Numbered from the stretch's first letter, positions 58,901-64,000 are shown. The stretch: DNA of 64,000 nucleotides from Nemertoderma westbladi (GCA_032718475.1 JAUCBJ010006774.1:1-64000); one strand, 5' to 3'. Notes: generated from the sequence alone by a model not told the origin. Program-made: numbers and translations.

Positions 58901-60911
58901 ATTCACTTTTTTCGTGTGAAGAACAGGATACAGCTGCTAGCTGATAACAATATTACCCCTACTTTCTGTAAGCGAAGTGTTCCAGCGCTTTGTAAAATAC
59001 CGGTAATATATATTCACTGGAGTTACCGGCCAGTCTTTCAGAACGTGCGAAGAAGGATTCCTAGGATTTACTTGAGTATTTTGAATCCTTTCCGCGAGTC
59101 GGGAGAACCCGGAACGACGAGACAGCCGGTCGACGGCTATGATGAAGCGAGGGAAGCGCACTTCTACGAGGGAGCCGCACTGCTGCGAGGGAGCCGCTTC
59201 TGCTGCGAGGGAGTAGCACTGCTGCGAGGGAGCCGCACTGCTGCGAGGGAGCCGCTCTGCTGCGAGGGAGTAGCACTGCTGCGAGGGAGCCGCACTGCTA
59301 CGAGGGAATAGCGCTGCTGCGAGGGAGCCGCACTGCTACGAGGGAATAGCACTGCTGCGAGGGAGCCGCACTGCTGCGAGGGAGCCGCACTGCTGCGAGG
59401 GAGCCGCACTGCTGCGTGGGTGTCGCACTGCTGCGAGGGTGTCGCACTGCTGCGAAGGAGCCGCACTGCTGCGAAGGAGCCGCACTGCTGCGAGGGTGTC
59501 GCACTGCTGCGAGGGAGCCGCACTGCTGCGAGGGAGCCGCACTGCTGCGAGGGAGCCGCACTGCTGCGATGGAGCCGCACTGCTGCGAGGGTGTCGCACT
59601 GCTGCGAGGGTGTCGCACTGCTGCGAGGGAGCCGCACTGCTGCGAGGGAGCCGCACTGCTGCGAGGGAGCCGCACTGCTGGGATGGAGCCGCACTGCTGG
59701 GAGGGAGCAGCAATGCTGCTCAACATGGTGGATGTTGTGCTTTATGTAGTTTGGAAGCGTTATGAAGTTGGACAACGGCAACGGGAACCCGGCACCCCTA
59801 AACCCTTCAGAGAACCAGGGATGAGTGCTGACGGGTTCAGTGAATCGATTACATGTAAAATAGTCTCTTTTCCATTATGACCATTTGATGTTATTGACAT
59901 CGCTGGCTGGGTAAATTATACATCTCGGGCTCTTCGGAAAATAAGCGATATTTATTCTAATAAATATTATCGGTATTATGTAATTAGTAGTTTTTCTCCC
60001 GGTTTCTAAAGAATATTCCTTATTTTTTACTATTATTTTCAGTACGTGTTTGATTTATAGACGGCAAAATAGGCGCGACAATATCGACGGCAGACAGATT
60101 ATCGATATTATCGACAGCTTTGAGATTAGCTACTTTAGTACGTCTATAGAAAGTAGTTGCTTAGCAACTGATGCGGTTGTGTATAAACTTTCAGTTTCTC
60201 TCCCGACAGGCGGACGAAGCGGGACACGAGTCGGACCGACAACGCGTCCTCATGCAGATCGTCCAGGAGTTGTGTAAACGTCCGGGACTCAACAAGGCGG
60301 GGTTCGATATGCCGACAATCTACGTGCCGGGCCCGCAGAGCAAACCGTCCCGCTGCGTCAACCAGATCGAGGAGATCTGTAAGGATATAGAAAGAACCAT
60401 CAACCACACCGTGCAGAACACATTGAACTCCTTGGAGAAGGATTGCGAACACATAAGTTCGGAGGTAGACGAACGACTGTATTCGGATCGGCTCAACTCT
60501 TCCTACAACCTCCGATCTCGCGTTAAATCCTTCTCCTTCCTCTCTATTGGTTTACTCCTACCGATTATCCTATTGTTTAACTTTTTCGCGTCGTCCGTTA
60601 CCATGGATACACTGCGTTCGGCTGTGGGACCGACTGGCGCCGAGGCGATCCACGCCTACCTGGTACCAGTACGCGAGTTGTGGGACTCAGTCCCGCCAGG
60701 GTACCACGTCTACGTTACGGGGGCGACCGTGGCTCTCGCCTTGGTCGCTCTGCTGCTCGCCAGACTGGCGTCCCGGACCCGATCGACTCTTAGTCGGAAA
60801 CAGAAGCGCTCGTTGCTAGAGAAACGGGAGTACGTTGGGACCACGATTCGGAACCAAAAGGAGTCTCTATACAGCGAGTATTTAAACCAAAGTATAGGAG
60901 ATCAGATATGA
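28755..60911 (+). CDS. Dynamin/EHD/sarcalumenin-related GTPase with C-terminal membrane hairpin (5 exons, 448 aa)
   Basis: Five exons (28755-28918, 50821-51022, 51442-51592, 56282-56409, 60210-60911) join with matching phases (2, 0, 1, 0) at GT-AG sites into 1347 nt. Residues 20-55 form a helix before the G domain like the EHD N-terminal segment. G1 is GNHSAGKST (64-72), G3 DTPG (150-153), and G4 SKAD (214-217), formed across the exon 4/5 junction, where EHDs usually have NKAD. DLADLIFVFFDP follows G3, as in EHD and sarcalumenin. A coiled-coil-like region at about 260-310 precedes two hydrophobic segments (about 323-344 and 383-402) and a basic tail. No EH domain is present. Family knowledge suggests nucleotide-driven membrane remodelling; the two segments suggest membrane anchoring. 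The span is 32.2 kb, mostly minisatellite. Start: GCCATGT context; no RNA evidence available. Confidence 0.82.
28939..35060. repeat. 22-bp minisatellite, first segment of array (intron 1)
   Basis: The unit TACTAGGGACATCCCTACAT plus CC repeats from 20 bp after the exon 1 donor. Variants include CATCGCTAC, GGGGCATCG, CATCCCGAC, CCTTCTAGG and a GGGACAGGACATCCC form. The core TAGGGACATCCCTA is a near-perfect palindrome. Blocks of variants recur at larger offsets, showing higher-order duplication. Confidence 0.97.
35061..36643. mobile_element. 1.58-kb non-autonomous hAT-like transposon inserted in the 22-bp array
   Basis: The left end TAGGGATGTCCCGGAATTCC and right end GGAATN-type sequence finishing ATTCCGGGACATCCCTA share a 17-bp terminal inverted repeat (TAGGGATGTCCCGGAAT). 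The target duplication CTAGGGAC is perfect (35053-35060 and 36644-36651) and 8 bp, as for hAT. Both subterminal zones are packed with TTCCGGCCGGAA palindromes and ATTCCGG words. The interior is AT-rich with no transposase frame and includes an inverted LINE 3' end. Confidence 0.9.
35866..36010 (-). mobile_element. LINE 3' UTR fragment inside the hAT-like element
   Basis: Reverse-complemented, it contains GTAACCAAGTAACATAAAGG, CCCCCATGGAAATAAGCTG and TTTAGGGGTCATCCTA, closely matching 9720-9815 of the LINE at 8811-9895. So that LINE family's 3' end was carried in, or inserted into, the hAT-like element. Confidence 0.85.
36644..37967. repeat. 22-bp minisatellite, second segment (intron 1)
   Basis: Same unit as the first segment, resuming at the hAT target duplication and running to the Ty3-like insertion. 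CATCCCGAC variants are more frequent here than in the first part. Confidence 0.97.
37968..38203 (-). repeat. 3' LTR of the Ty3-like element
   Basis: 236 bp containing an internal direct duplication of about 86 bp (GGTGATACAGTGTACTGCAC onward at about 38025 and 38118, offset 93 bp). Differs from the 5' LTR by T versus G in CTCTATTCCC/CTCTAGTCCC. Confidence 0.95.
38204..42589 (-). CDS. Ty3/gypsy-like Gag-Pol polyprotein, single ORF, 1461 aa
   Basis: One frame encodes Gag and Pol without a frameshift. Gag carries two zinc knuckles, a canonical CX2CX4HX4C at about 235-248 and a second with two extra residues (CX2CX4HX6C, about 255-270). The protease has LLIDSG (343-348). The reverse transcriptase spans about 510-700 with VVDLNHAFHQFEM and a catalytic IKDD (664-667) in place of the usual YXDD. 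RNase H begins near 815 with YVDEG where a TDAS-like motif is usual. Integrase has an HHCC zinc domain (about 1050-1086) and D1114, D1169, E1205 with 35 residues between the last two. The stop codon lies directly against the 3' LTR. The full frame and young LTRs suggest a recently active element. Confidence 0.95.
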   Translation of the reverse strand: MAEMMLMLKPAPFVLKKQGDPEQLYQDFTKYIANFREFLTATEADGAHADGHADCVGCKKAKATLRLVGGDEMKNVFEHVGYVEEGDTFDEAITKVESGIKRQTNQATARYKLFQQMPQRGNHFAEWFPKVKEQADRCVWAGYDSKMAARDAILFQTDDRKLQRKMISEDLSFDDTVKFGLALEQGALKVEQIRGNSAKKEDNRVAALEEQVRALQAKPGKLGKPKVESQRRSTCRTCTRPTHEEGRCPGKKIECFACGTMGHFRYSAACPQNKKGKFSAKKERARALVEEPESDTDSESVGQVSEGYTDRVRAVKGDLSKRAEISLTALDHGRSSQQVKLDLLIDSGVNKTLLSETDWAKVKHSKGDPRIKLKKNYTNFSPFGTNMKLPILGRTKCQLTAKSGAEMTTIVYVVAGETQSLLGLRDSEALGILHFTPEGQNRSEGVGRLRMDLKEPIPLGIVSGDQTQAQIDYRMSEILAKHEALFHGVGRAKVEAVHIEVDHTIKPVQQKQRPIALQYKELFREHIAELKREGVVSGPLPSSSARGWISNVVITHKSWTDKKIRVNLDTRPMANAVKTSHFPIPTPQELRHNFLGSDRFTVVDLNHAFHQFEMDEESKELFVFYTPWGLHRFNTLVMGVSSASSECHERIRLIVEGLEGIQQIKDDVVVHGTGKQHDIRLEALLQRLEQYGLTLRKEKCQFGVAQVKWFGNIYSRQGMSADPGKVETISAWSRPRDKAGVKSFLQTVQFCQVFMRPESGNTGRTYSDVTKPLRRLTANKIKFEWTSECEASFEELKGLLTSDRVLANYDPNRPTRLYVDEGPAGVAATVAQKYEVPGWDHSVWRPVTHNSRAKTAAEMNYGKVDGESLGILSGVLANRMYLYGTKFTVVVDHEPLIPMYRSHSRSLPIRVAKHKSKLRGFDFDVVYEPGTTTPADYGSRNPPPRKQYSVAERATLGIEDEEEDSEIIVNRVESMLDAVTLPILRCYTGKDMVLQHLIEDIQKGKLRPELCREGYQECFTELGINEGVILRGDRLLIPSKLRPDVLGAAHEGHPGRDSMLRQLRQSVWWPGLTGDVKSYVESCVACMAAVGRNSPPPMIERETPEGPWVDCAADFKGPIGGKFYFHVIIDLYSRWPEVEIVNSTSFEQLKPALDRSFSVLGVPETITHDNGSPYQSYKWKEYAKDMGFASRPCTPEHPEANGVAERFMAVLVKTTHTAIAEGKDPKAEVRRRLLNYRNTPHPSTGKSPSELIMGRKIRTRIPTLIKPSRDQTHIEAKERDRQTRAERKVGRDKRIRAKVQPITPGAEVLIKQEKSTVKPPFDPKPYKVTEVKGTQIIAERGTKIRKRNMAKCKLLHKRPEHLVKHSNKLESVDSSDTDEDYIDLKSEEGRHVDVDVGSGMGQSDITDKEGSAGEMPENSQEGQWITITAPTRRNRRKPNWFDSTQLGPQHGRRHGNRLGES
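42664..42899 (-). repeat. 5' LTR of the Ty3-like element
   Basis: 236 bp with the same internal duplication as its partner. Reading on the minus strand, the promoter of the element should lie here. Confidence 0.95.
42900..44170. repeat. 22-bp minisatellite, third segment (intron 1)
   Basis: The array resumes at the ATCGC target duplication and ends near ACATTCTACTA. Variant order across the Ty3 insertion is continuous, as for an insertion into a pre-existing array. Confidence 0.97.
44171..45117. other. Intron 1 spacer with CAGTTCC-rich tracts, no gene
   Basis: Variants of TTTCAGTTCCAGTT are repeated at 44350-44510 and 45070-45112, on either side of AT-rich DNA. This looks like the ends of another degraded DNA transposon, but I could not find a convincing TIR and target-duplication pair. 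The 143-codon minus ORF at 44460-44891 has no recognised domain. Confidence 0.4.
45118..45207. repeat. 21-bp minisatellite, short left segment (intron 1)
   Basis: Four units of the TTAACTCCTGTATGTGTTGGG repeat precede the foldback element, ending in its target duplication. Confidence 0.9.
45208..47665. mobile_element. 2.46-kb foldback hAT-like element with about 1.2-kb inverted arms
   Basis: The ends TAGGGTGGTCCTTATTT and its complement are flanked by a perfect 8-bp duplication TCCTGTAT (45200-45207 and 47666-47673). Nearly the whole element is an imperfect inverted repeat centred near 46430; for example TTCAAAACAAATGCTAAGC at about 45480 mirrors GCTTAGCACTTGTTTTGAA at about 47365. Near the centre, blocks of about 200 bp (GCTGATTCC, CAAGTTTTTT, TTTGAGTTCAAA) are themselves repeated. 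The ORFs at 45410-45724 and 47206-47532 are mirror images of each other and not real genes. Confidence 0.9.
47666..50799. repeat. 21-bp minisatellite, main segment, about 145 copies (intron 1)
   Basis: The unit CTCCTGTATGTGTTGGGTTAA repeats to 21 bp before the exon 2 acceptor. Variants include CCTGTACCTGTATG, GTTGGGGTAAC, TTGGGTTGGGGTAAC and CATCTATG. The 21-bp length gives open frames on both strands (MCWVNSC and CVGLTPV on plus, QELTQHI and GVNPTHT on minus), none of which I accept as genes. Long blocks are duplicated at offsets of about 1 kb (compare 47885-48140 with 48895-49140). Confidence 0.97.
50821..51022 (+). CDS. GTPase exon 2 (P-loop exon)
   Basis: It follows acceptor AAATTTGTAG and ends CAG/GTATAT. 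It encodes ITILLIGNHSAGKSTFINW and on to HFKPLQ, i.e. residues 55-122 with the G1 P-loop and the switch I region (IETQGFT). Confidence 0.88.
51442..51592 (+). CDS. GTPase exon 3 (DTPG exon)
   Basis: Acceptor TGTTTTTTTAG, donor G/GTTAGT. It encodes ELPGVIDYLN to QTILWL with VTFVDTPGLVDG, the G3 motif, residues 123-173. Confidence 0.88.
51593..52334. other. Intron 3 segment downstream of the Kelch gene; no gene
   Basis: AT-rich. A TTTATT at 51901 (AATAAA on minus) could be the polyadenylation signal of the nested Kelch gene, about 430 bp after its stop. The 69-codon plus ORF at 51703 is not supported. Confidence 0.4.
52335..52986 (-). CDS. Kelch gene exon 2 (remaining Kelch blades, stop)
   Basis: It begins (R)SAEKYNPSEDVW and ends VPKVSSEDT. 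The last blade lacks the clear GG pair seen in the others. Confidence 0.9.
52335..54912 (-). CDS. BTB-BACK-Kelch (KLHL-type) protein, 2 exons, 697 aa, nested in GTPase intron 3
   Basis: Exon 1 (54912-53471) and exon 2 (52986-52335) join at phase 2 across a 484-bp GT-AG intron (donor CAG/GTTAGT, acceptor CCCGCAG). BTB is at about 24-130 (LCDVTLVAGGNRIRCHRALLA, FLYTGALEVT), BACK at about 135-235, then a 150-residue polar linker with PPVPPPRNRRRP and acidic Ser-rich stretches, unusually long for the family, then five or six Kelch blades from about 410 (VAGGVTGGESV, FAFGGRNSSG, YLVGGVTTGG, FVLGGR, VVVGAV). KLHL proteins usually dimerise through BTB and present substrates to CUL3 ubiquitin ligase; I infer that role here. 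I cannot assign a specific orthologue. A 33-bp in-frame duplication lies in one blade. The start is the ATG in ACAATGACTG. Confidence 0.92.
52631..52696 (-). repeat. 33-bp in-frame tandem duplication inside the Kelch CDS
   Basis: CGGCCGTGGTCAGCCA starts at 52631 and again at 52664, so the protein has DQSATSWLTTA twice in a row. The copies differ at two bases. Confidence 0.95.
53471..54912 (-). CDS. Kelch gene exon 1 (BTB, BACK, linker, first Kelch blades)
   Basis: Residues 1-480 plus two bases of the next codon. It is GC-richer than the AT-rich intron around it, as expected for real coding DNA. The frame continues past the donor to 53383 only as intronic read-through. Confidence 0.9.
54945..55130. 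repeat. About 30-bp tandem repeats with a central near-perfect 79-bp palindrome
   Basis: TTACACTACGTGAAATATAC then AATAGTATT repeats, and in the middle the unit is inverted. Arms 55012-55042 and 55044-55074 pair perfectly (31 bp, one-base centre at 55043), and pairing continues with one mismatch to about 55004/55082. It lies 30-220 bp upstream of the Kelch start, so in its promoter or 5' UTR. Confidence 0.9.
55131..56281. other. Intron 3 remainder, no gene recognised
   Basis: AT-rich. A short direct repeat, CGGCTGTCCATGTTTACTG, occurs at about 55685 and 55719. No ORF of interest. Confidence 0.5.
56282..56409 (+). CDS. GTPase exon 4
   Basis: Acceptor AATTTTTTCAG, donor AAG/GTAACT. It encodes (G)DLADLIFVFFDPMGQA to RMRFYLSK, residues 173-215. 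The G4 motif starts at its very end and is completed in exon 5. Confidence 0.88.
56420..58870. repeat. 40-bp minisatellite, about 53 copies (intron 4)
   Basis: The unit TCTTTTAGCTCTTTTGGTGT plus CGGTAATGATATTGTCTAAC begins 11 bp after the exon 4 donor. A longer unit with TCTTAGAACTC instead of TCTAACTC is interspersed at 57060-57430 and 58350-58690. A LINE fragment splits the array at 56489-56806. Confidence 0.96.
56489..56806 (-). mobile_element. 5'-truncated RTE-like LINE insertion in the 40-bp array
   Basis: The flanks show a 9-bp duplication GGTAATGAT (56480-56488 and 56807-56815). The minus strand encodes the LINE C-terminus with one stop: RLRFAGHCFRREDQPVHNLV, QPHGVNKHDGQPMTFLRR, DTGLEDADDLANVMGDRELW, then PAQHS and stop, paralleling the RTE-like copy at 12960-13200. 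The 3' end is a CTAGTAGTA tail, as in the other copies. Confidence 0.85.
58871..59164. other. Intron 4 spacer between two arrays
   Basis: It holds no recognised gene. The open stretch before the GC-rich array (PFRESGEPGTTRQP, about 59090-59130) shows no domain. Confidence 0.4.
59165..59705. repeat. 19-bp GC-rich minisatellite, about 28 copies (intron 4)
   Basis: The unit GCACTGCTGCGAGGGAGCC repeats with variants GGGTGTCG, GGGAATAGC and GGGAGTAGC. Because 19 is not a multiple of three, a frame cycles through all three readings and stays open on both strands; the ORFs here are artefacts of the repeat. Confidence 0.96.
60210..60911 (+). CDS. GTPase exon 5 (end of G domain, coiled coil, membrane hairpin, stop)
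   Basis: Acceptor CTCTCCCGACAG. It encodes residues 216-448: ADEAGHESDRQR (end of G4), NQIEEICKDIERTINHTVQ (helix), SIGLLLPIILLFNFF and ATVALALVALLLARL (membrane segments) and a basic tail ending LNQSIGDQI. Confidence 0.9.
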   Translation, partial: ADEAGHESDRQRVLMQIVQELCKRPGLNKAGFDMPTIYVPGPQSKPSRCVNQIEEICKDIERTINHTVQNTLNSLEKDCEHISSEVDERLYSDRLNSSYNLRSRVKSFSFLSIGLLLPIILLFNFFASSVTMDTLRSAVGPTGAEAIHAYLVPVRELWDSVPPGYHVYVTGATVALALVALLLARLASRTRSTLSRKQKRSLLEKREYVGTTIRNQKESLYSEYLNQSIGDQI

Positions 60912-60968
60912 TCAGGTCGTATAGGAGATCAGATATGATCAGGTCGTATAGGAGATCAGATATGATCA
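60893..60968 (+). repeat. 27-bp tandem repeat across the GTPase stop codon
   Basis: TATAGGAGATCAGATATGAT plus CAGGTCG starts at 60893, 60920 and 60947. The first copy contains the last codons and the TGA; being 27 bp, the extra copies leave stops in the same frame. Confidence 0.9.
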
Positions 60969-61403
60969 TTTAATATTAGATTTTATCATTTAGTGAGTTT
61001 TTCGGTTGTGGATATCTGATATATATTTTTGGTAATCAATAACATTCATTAATGACACTAAACTATCGCAGTTTATTTATTTATTTAACGACGGTGTGAG
61101 ACCATTGAACCCATCTGTCCGACAATGTCACGATATATATTTTTATTTTCTAAGGCCACTTTAACATGTTCGGCTACATATTCTTGTCATATTCAGTAAC
61201 TTTTCGTTTTCTGATTTATTAGTAATTAATATTTGATTTGTTGATTGGATTCCATTTATAATTATTAATTAGCAAACTTTCTATAAAATTTCAATATTTT
61301 TTGGATTTAATATATTTTGTGCTTCTTAATTTGCCAGTTTACGTCGCCTGAAAGCCGCCATAATACTTCTAATTGTTTTTTTTTGATCAGCATTTTTTTA
61401 TAG
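60969..61403. other. GTPase 3' flank, AT-rich
   Basis: No exact AATAAA is seen on the plus strand here, so the 3' end of the transcript cannot be placed. TTTATTTATTTATTT at about 61070 is an AU-rich tract. Confidence 0.4.
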
Positions 61404-61472
61404 AATTTCAAACCAGGTGGAGATTACTTGAAACTAAAAGGAACAACAACCCGTTACTTCAGCCGCAGTAAG
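61404..61472 (+). CDS. Putative internal exon of an unidentified downstream gene
   Basis: A good acceptor (CATTTTTTTATAG) and donor (AAG/GTAGGT) bound 69 bp with one open frame, NFKPGGDYLKLKGTTTRYFS then RSK, phase 0 at both ends. I do not recognise the protein. The 41-bp array repeats the last bases of this exon plus the donor. Confidence 0.35.
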
Positions 61473-62420
61473 GTAGGTTATTGAATCATTGTGGCGGCTT
61501 CAGCCGCAGTAAGGTAGGTTATTGAATCATTGTGGCGGCTTCAGCCGCAGTAAGGTAGGTAATTGAGTCATTATGGCGGCTTCAGCCGCAGTAAGGTAGG
61601 TGATTGAGTCATTATGGCGGCTTCAGCCGCAGTAAGGTAGGTTATTGAGTCATTATGGCGGCTTCAGCCGCAATAAGGTAGGTGATTGAGTCATTATGGC
61701 GGCTTCAGCCGCAGTAAGGTAGGTGATTGAGTCATTATGGCGGCTTCAGCCGCAGTAAGGTAGGTTATTGAGTCATTATGGCGGCTTCAGCCGCAATAAG
61801 GTAGGTGATTGAGTCATTATGGCGGCTTCAGCCGCAATAAGGTAGGTGATTGAGTCATTATGGCGGCTTCAGCCGCAGTAAGGTAGGTTATTGAGTCATT
61901 ATGGCGGCTTCAGCCGCAGTAAGGTAGGTTATTGAGTCATTATGGCGGCTTCAGCCGCAGTAAGGTAGGTTATTGAATCATTATGGCGGCTTCAGCCGCA
62001 GTAAGGTAGGTTATTGAATCATTATGGCGGCTTCAGCCGCAGTAAGGTAGGTTATTGAATCATCATGGCGGCTTCAGCCGCAGTAAGGTGGGTAATTGAA
62101 TCATTATGGCGGCTTCAGCCGCAGTAAGGTAGGTTATTGAATCATTATGGCGGCTTCAGCCGCAGTAAGGTAGGTTATTGAATCATTATGGCGGCTTCAG
62201 CCGCAGTAAGGTAGGTTATTGAATCATTATGGCGGCTTCAGCCGCAGTAAGGTAGGTTATTGAATCATTATGGCGGTTTCAGCCGCAGTAAGGTAGGTTA
62301 TTGAATCATTATGGCGGCTTCAGCCGCATTAAGGTAGGTGATTGAGTCATTATGGCGGCTTCAGCCGCAGTAAGGTAGGTTATTGAATCATTATGGCGGC
62401 TTCAGCCGCAGTAAGGTAGG
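61459..62420. repeat. 41-bp minisatellite, about 23 copies, carrying a splice-donor-like core and a hairpin
   Basis: The unit CTTCAGCCGCAGTAAGGTAG plus GTTATTGAATCATTATGGCGG repeats with A/G and A/T variants (CAATAAGG, GTAGGTGATTGAG). Each junction forms GCGGCTTCAGCCGC, an inverted repeat with a 2-base loop. The first unit overlaps the end of the putative exon at 61404-61472. Confidence 0.96.
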
Positions 62421-62490
62421 CTTATATTTTACATAGTGACATTATGACGTTGTTTATGAAAATATTTGTTGGAAATCGATATGATTTTAG

Positions 62491-62527
62491 GAGTTATTGG
62501 CGCAAAATGACCGCAAATACCAACGAG
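62491..62527 (+). CDS. Weak candidate for the following exon
   Basis: ATGATTTTAG acceptor and GAG/GTATTT donor enclose 37 bp open in the frame ELLAQNDRKYQR. If joined to the previous exon it would read on without a stop, and the intron between them would be the 41-bp array. Short and unverified. Confidence 0.2.
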
Positions 62528-62554
62528 GTATTTAATTTAATTTAATTTAACTAT

Positions 62555-62670
62555 TATGGAAAAGGAGCAGGTTACTGAAACAATAAACGAAACTTTATTT
62601 TTTATGCGACCAATTGGCGCTGCAGTATACACATTCTTCACTTGCGGTCAATCTGCGCCACTATCTGCTT
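62555..62670 (+). repeat. Dispersed-repeat fragment related to 16370-16455
   Basis: AAAGGAGCAGGTTACTG, AACAATAAACGAAACTTTAT and TGCGGTCAATCTGCGCCAC match 16374-16455 in order with small differences. The class of repeat is unknown. Confidence 0.5.
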
Positions 62671-62955
62671 TTTGTTGTTTACGATTGTGCTTCCAGTCCC
62701 ATGCAGTTTTCCTATATATCCTGTTTGAATTAACCCCATATTGATGAATTGTTTGTTTGTACGTTGTTTTACTACCGTATGTTGTACCGTATGTACCGAC
62801 AATGTGTGTTATTGTTGGAATAATTTAGTTAAACTCGAGCCGTGTGAGCTTGAAAATCGATTCTTCTAACATTATTGTCGCTTTTTGGATCCATAGCTAT
62901 GGCTAATCTCAATGTTATTTACTAAACCCAAAGTTAGTTCAACAGTCTCCAGATA

Positions 62956-63090
62956 GGGGGCGTTATACATAAAGGGGCAGTGCACAAATGATGTCACACC
63001 TTTTTTTGACGATTTTCGACACCCCCTCCCCCCACTACTGTCACAATCTGTCACGAATTTAGTACCCCCCATCCCCCCTTGAACGTCACA
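62956..63090. mobile_element. Fragment related to the TIR element at 13719-14825
   Basis: GGGGGCGTTATACATAAA, ATGATGTCACACC and C-rich blocks with GTCACAATCTGTCACGA resemble the ends of the 1.1-kb TIR element. No matching second end or target duplication was found. Confidence 0.4.
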
Positions 63091-64000
63091 TCACAAAAAA
63101 TACATAGTTAGCAAGTCGTTAGACTTGATTACTGTAATGTAAGAAAAAAAAGCTACTGACTAGACTACTACTAACGATTTTGATAAGCATATAAGTATAT
63201 TACTTGCCAAGTTTAGTAAGGTTGTGTTTACTCAGTCACGCTATCCCAGCCAGTAAGCAAACATCAACTGTTACCCAGCTGATAGCTCTTCCAGGTGAAT
63301 CCTATAGAATATCTACAAGGTTACTCACTGTGCTGTGTTGTGTGGCAGGCCAGCTGATTAAATTTTAGTTAAACAGAGTACATCTATTGACTATCTGGGC
63401 TAAGTGTACTGAAATGTACTTATAATAATATAATTGTTGTATTTAATTAATATCGTGGTTACATTGAACAGTGTAAATTGTTAATCGCGGTTTACATTGA
63501 AACATCTCAACTTGTTTTATTTATTACAAAAATAAGAATGAATTTGTCTTATCACTTCTTGTGCGCGATTGTATTGAATTCATGACAACTGCCGTTATTA
63601 TTATTAATCAATTGACACCTCGACTCCTCTCTGAGACTCCGACTACTCTATCCGATAGAATAAAATAATCATTTCGCTAACTGCTCTCTATCTTCTATAA
63701 TCACAACAGCTTTTATAATTCATTAGATAATTACAACATAATAATTATAGTTTGAAGTTGTCTAGAAAATTTTTCGTACACCACCGGGACTACCCTCACA
63801 CTAATTTATTATCAGACCGAACAAAAAGCTTTTACTTTACTCGTCTCCTACGACTTGCTTCACGGGCCGCTAGCCCCGAATCTAGTTAATACAAATTGTT
63901 AAATTTGAAATTATTATGTTATTAAAACTAAATGTTAATTCCTCTTGCTAGAATTAACACTTCATCCCCTCGATTCGCGATTACTTCAATAGATTTCACT
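63091..64000. other. AT-rich DNA at window end, nothing recognised
   Basis: Only short ORFs and no repeat of note. TGTAAATTGTTAATCGCGGT and TTACATTGAA repeat weakly near 63460-63500. Confidence 0.5.

Noticed and set aside
58916-59880. ORFs of 100-205 codons on both strands in the GC-rich array
   Set aside because: A 19-bp unit cycles through all frames without stops; all ORFs are translations of the same repeat.
16528-62420. CRISPR arrays
   Set aside because: All arrays are head-to-tail units with no unique spacers, and the genome is animal.

Overview
The window looks like nuclear DNA of an animal, most likely a marine invertebrate; I cannot name the species. The basis is GT-AG split genes, a BTB-BACK-Kelch gene, an animal-type NAA30, and BEL/Pao-, Ty3-, RTE- and hAT-like transposons, all in an AT-rich background where short words such as TAGGCCTA and ACCGGTA are common. 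There are no bacterial operons, and I found no tRNA or rRNA genes.

Layout. 1-2853 (minus) is the 5' part of a BEL/Pao-like retrotransposon Gag, open at the window edge, followed by an AT-rich leader/LTR-like zone with several tandem duplications to about 5 kb. 5.5-16.5 kb is intergenic and transposon-rich: a PIF/Harbinger-like MITE (7029-7274), a 5'-truncated LINE (8811-9895), a decayed RTE-like LINE (11236-13675) whose last ORF codons and tail are amplified about eight times, and a 1.1-kb TIR element (13719-14825). 16528-25612 is a 9.1-kb array of a 33-bp minisatellite. NAA30 (N-terminal acetyltransferase C catalytic subunit) follows on the minus strand, encoded in one uninterrupted exon at 25997-26962.

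The right half is one large gene. A dynamin/EHD/sarcalumenin-related GTPase with a C-terminal pair of membrane segments (448 aa) can be assembled from five exons between 28755 and 60911, with all splice phases matching. Intron 1 is 21.9 kb and consists almost entirely of a 22-bp minisatellite, a 21-bp minisatellite, and the elements inserted in them: a 1.58-kb hAT-like element, a young intact Ty3-like LTR retrotransposon, and a 2.46-kb foldback hAT-like element. All three insertions keep target-site duplications. Intron 3 carries a complete two-exon BTB-BACK-Kelch gene on the opposite strand. Intron 4 holds a 40-bp array and a 19-bp GC-rich array. Downstream, a 41-bp array overlaps the 5' splice site of a putative further exon.

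The unifying observation is that minisatellite arrays start or stop within about 25 bp of splice junctions. A second one is that the 22-bp intron satellite carries, in every standard unit, the terminal 12 bases of the hAT-like element found inside it. The host genes concern N-terminal acetylation, probable membrane remodelling by a GTPase, and probable CUL3-adaptor function; nothing in the sequence links them into one pathway.
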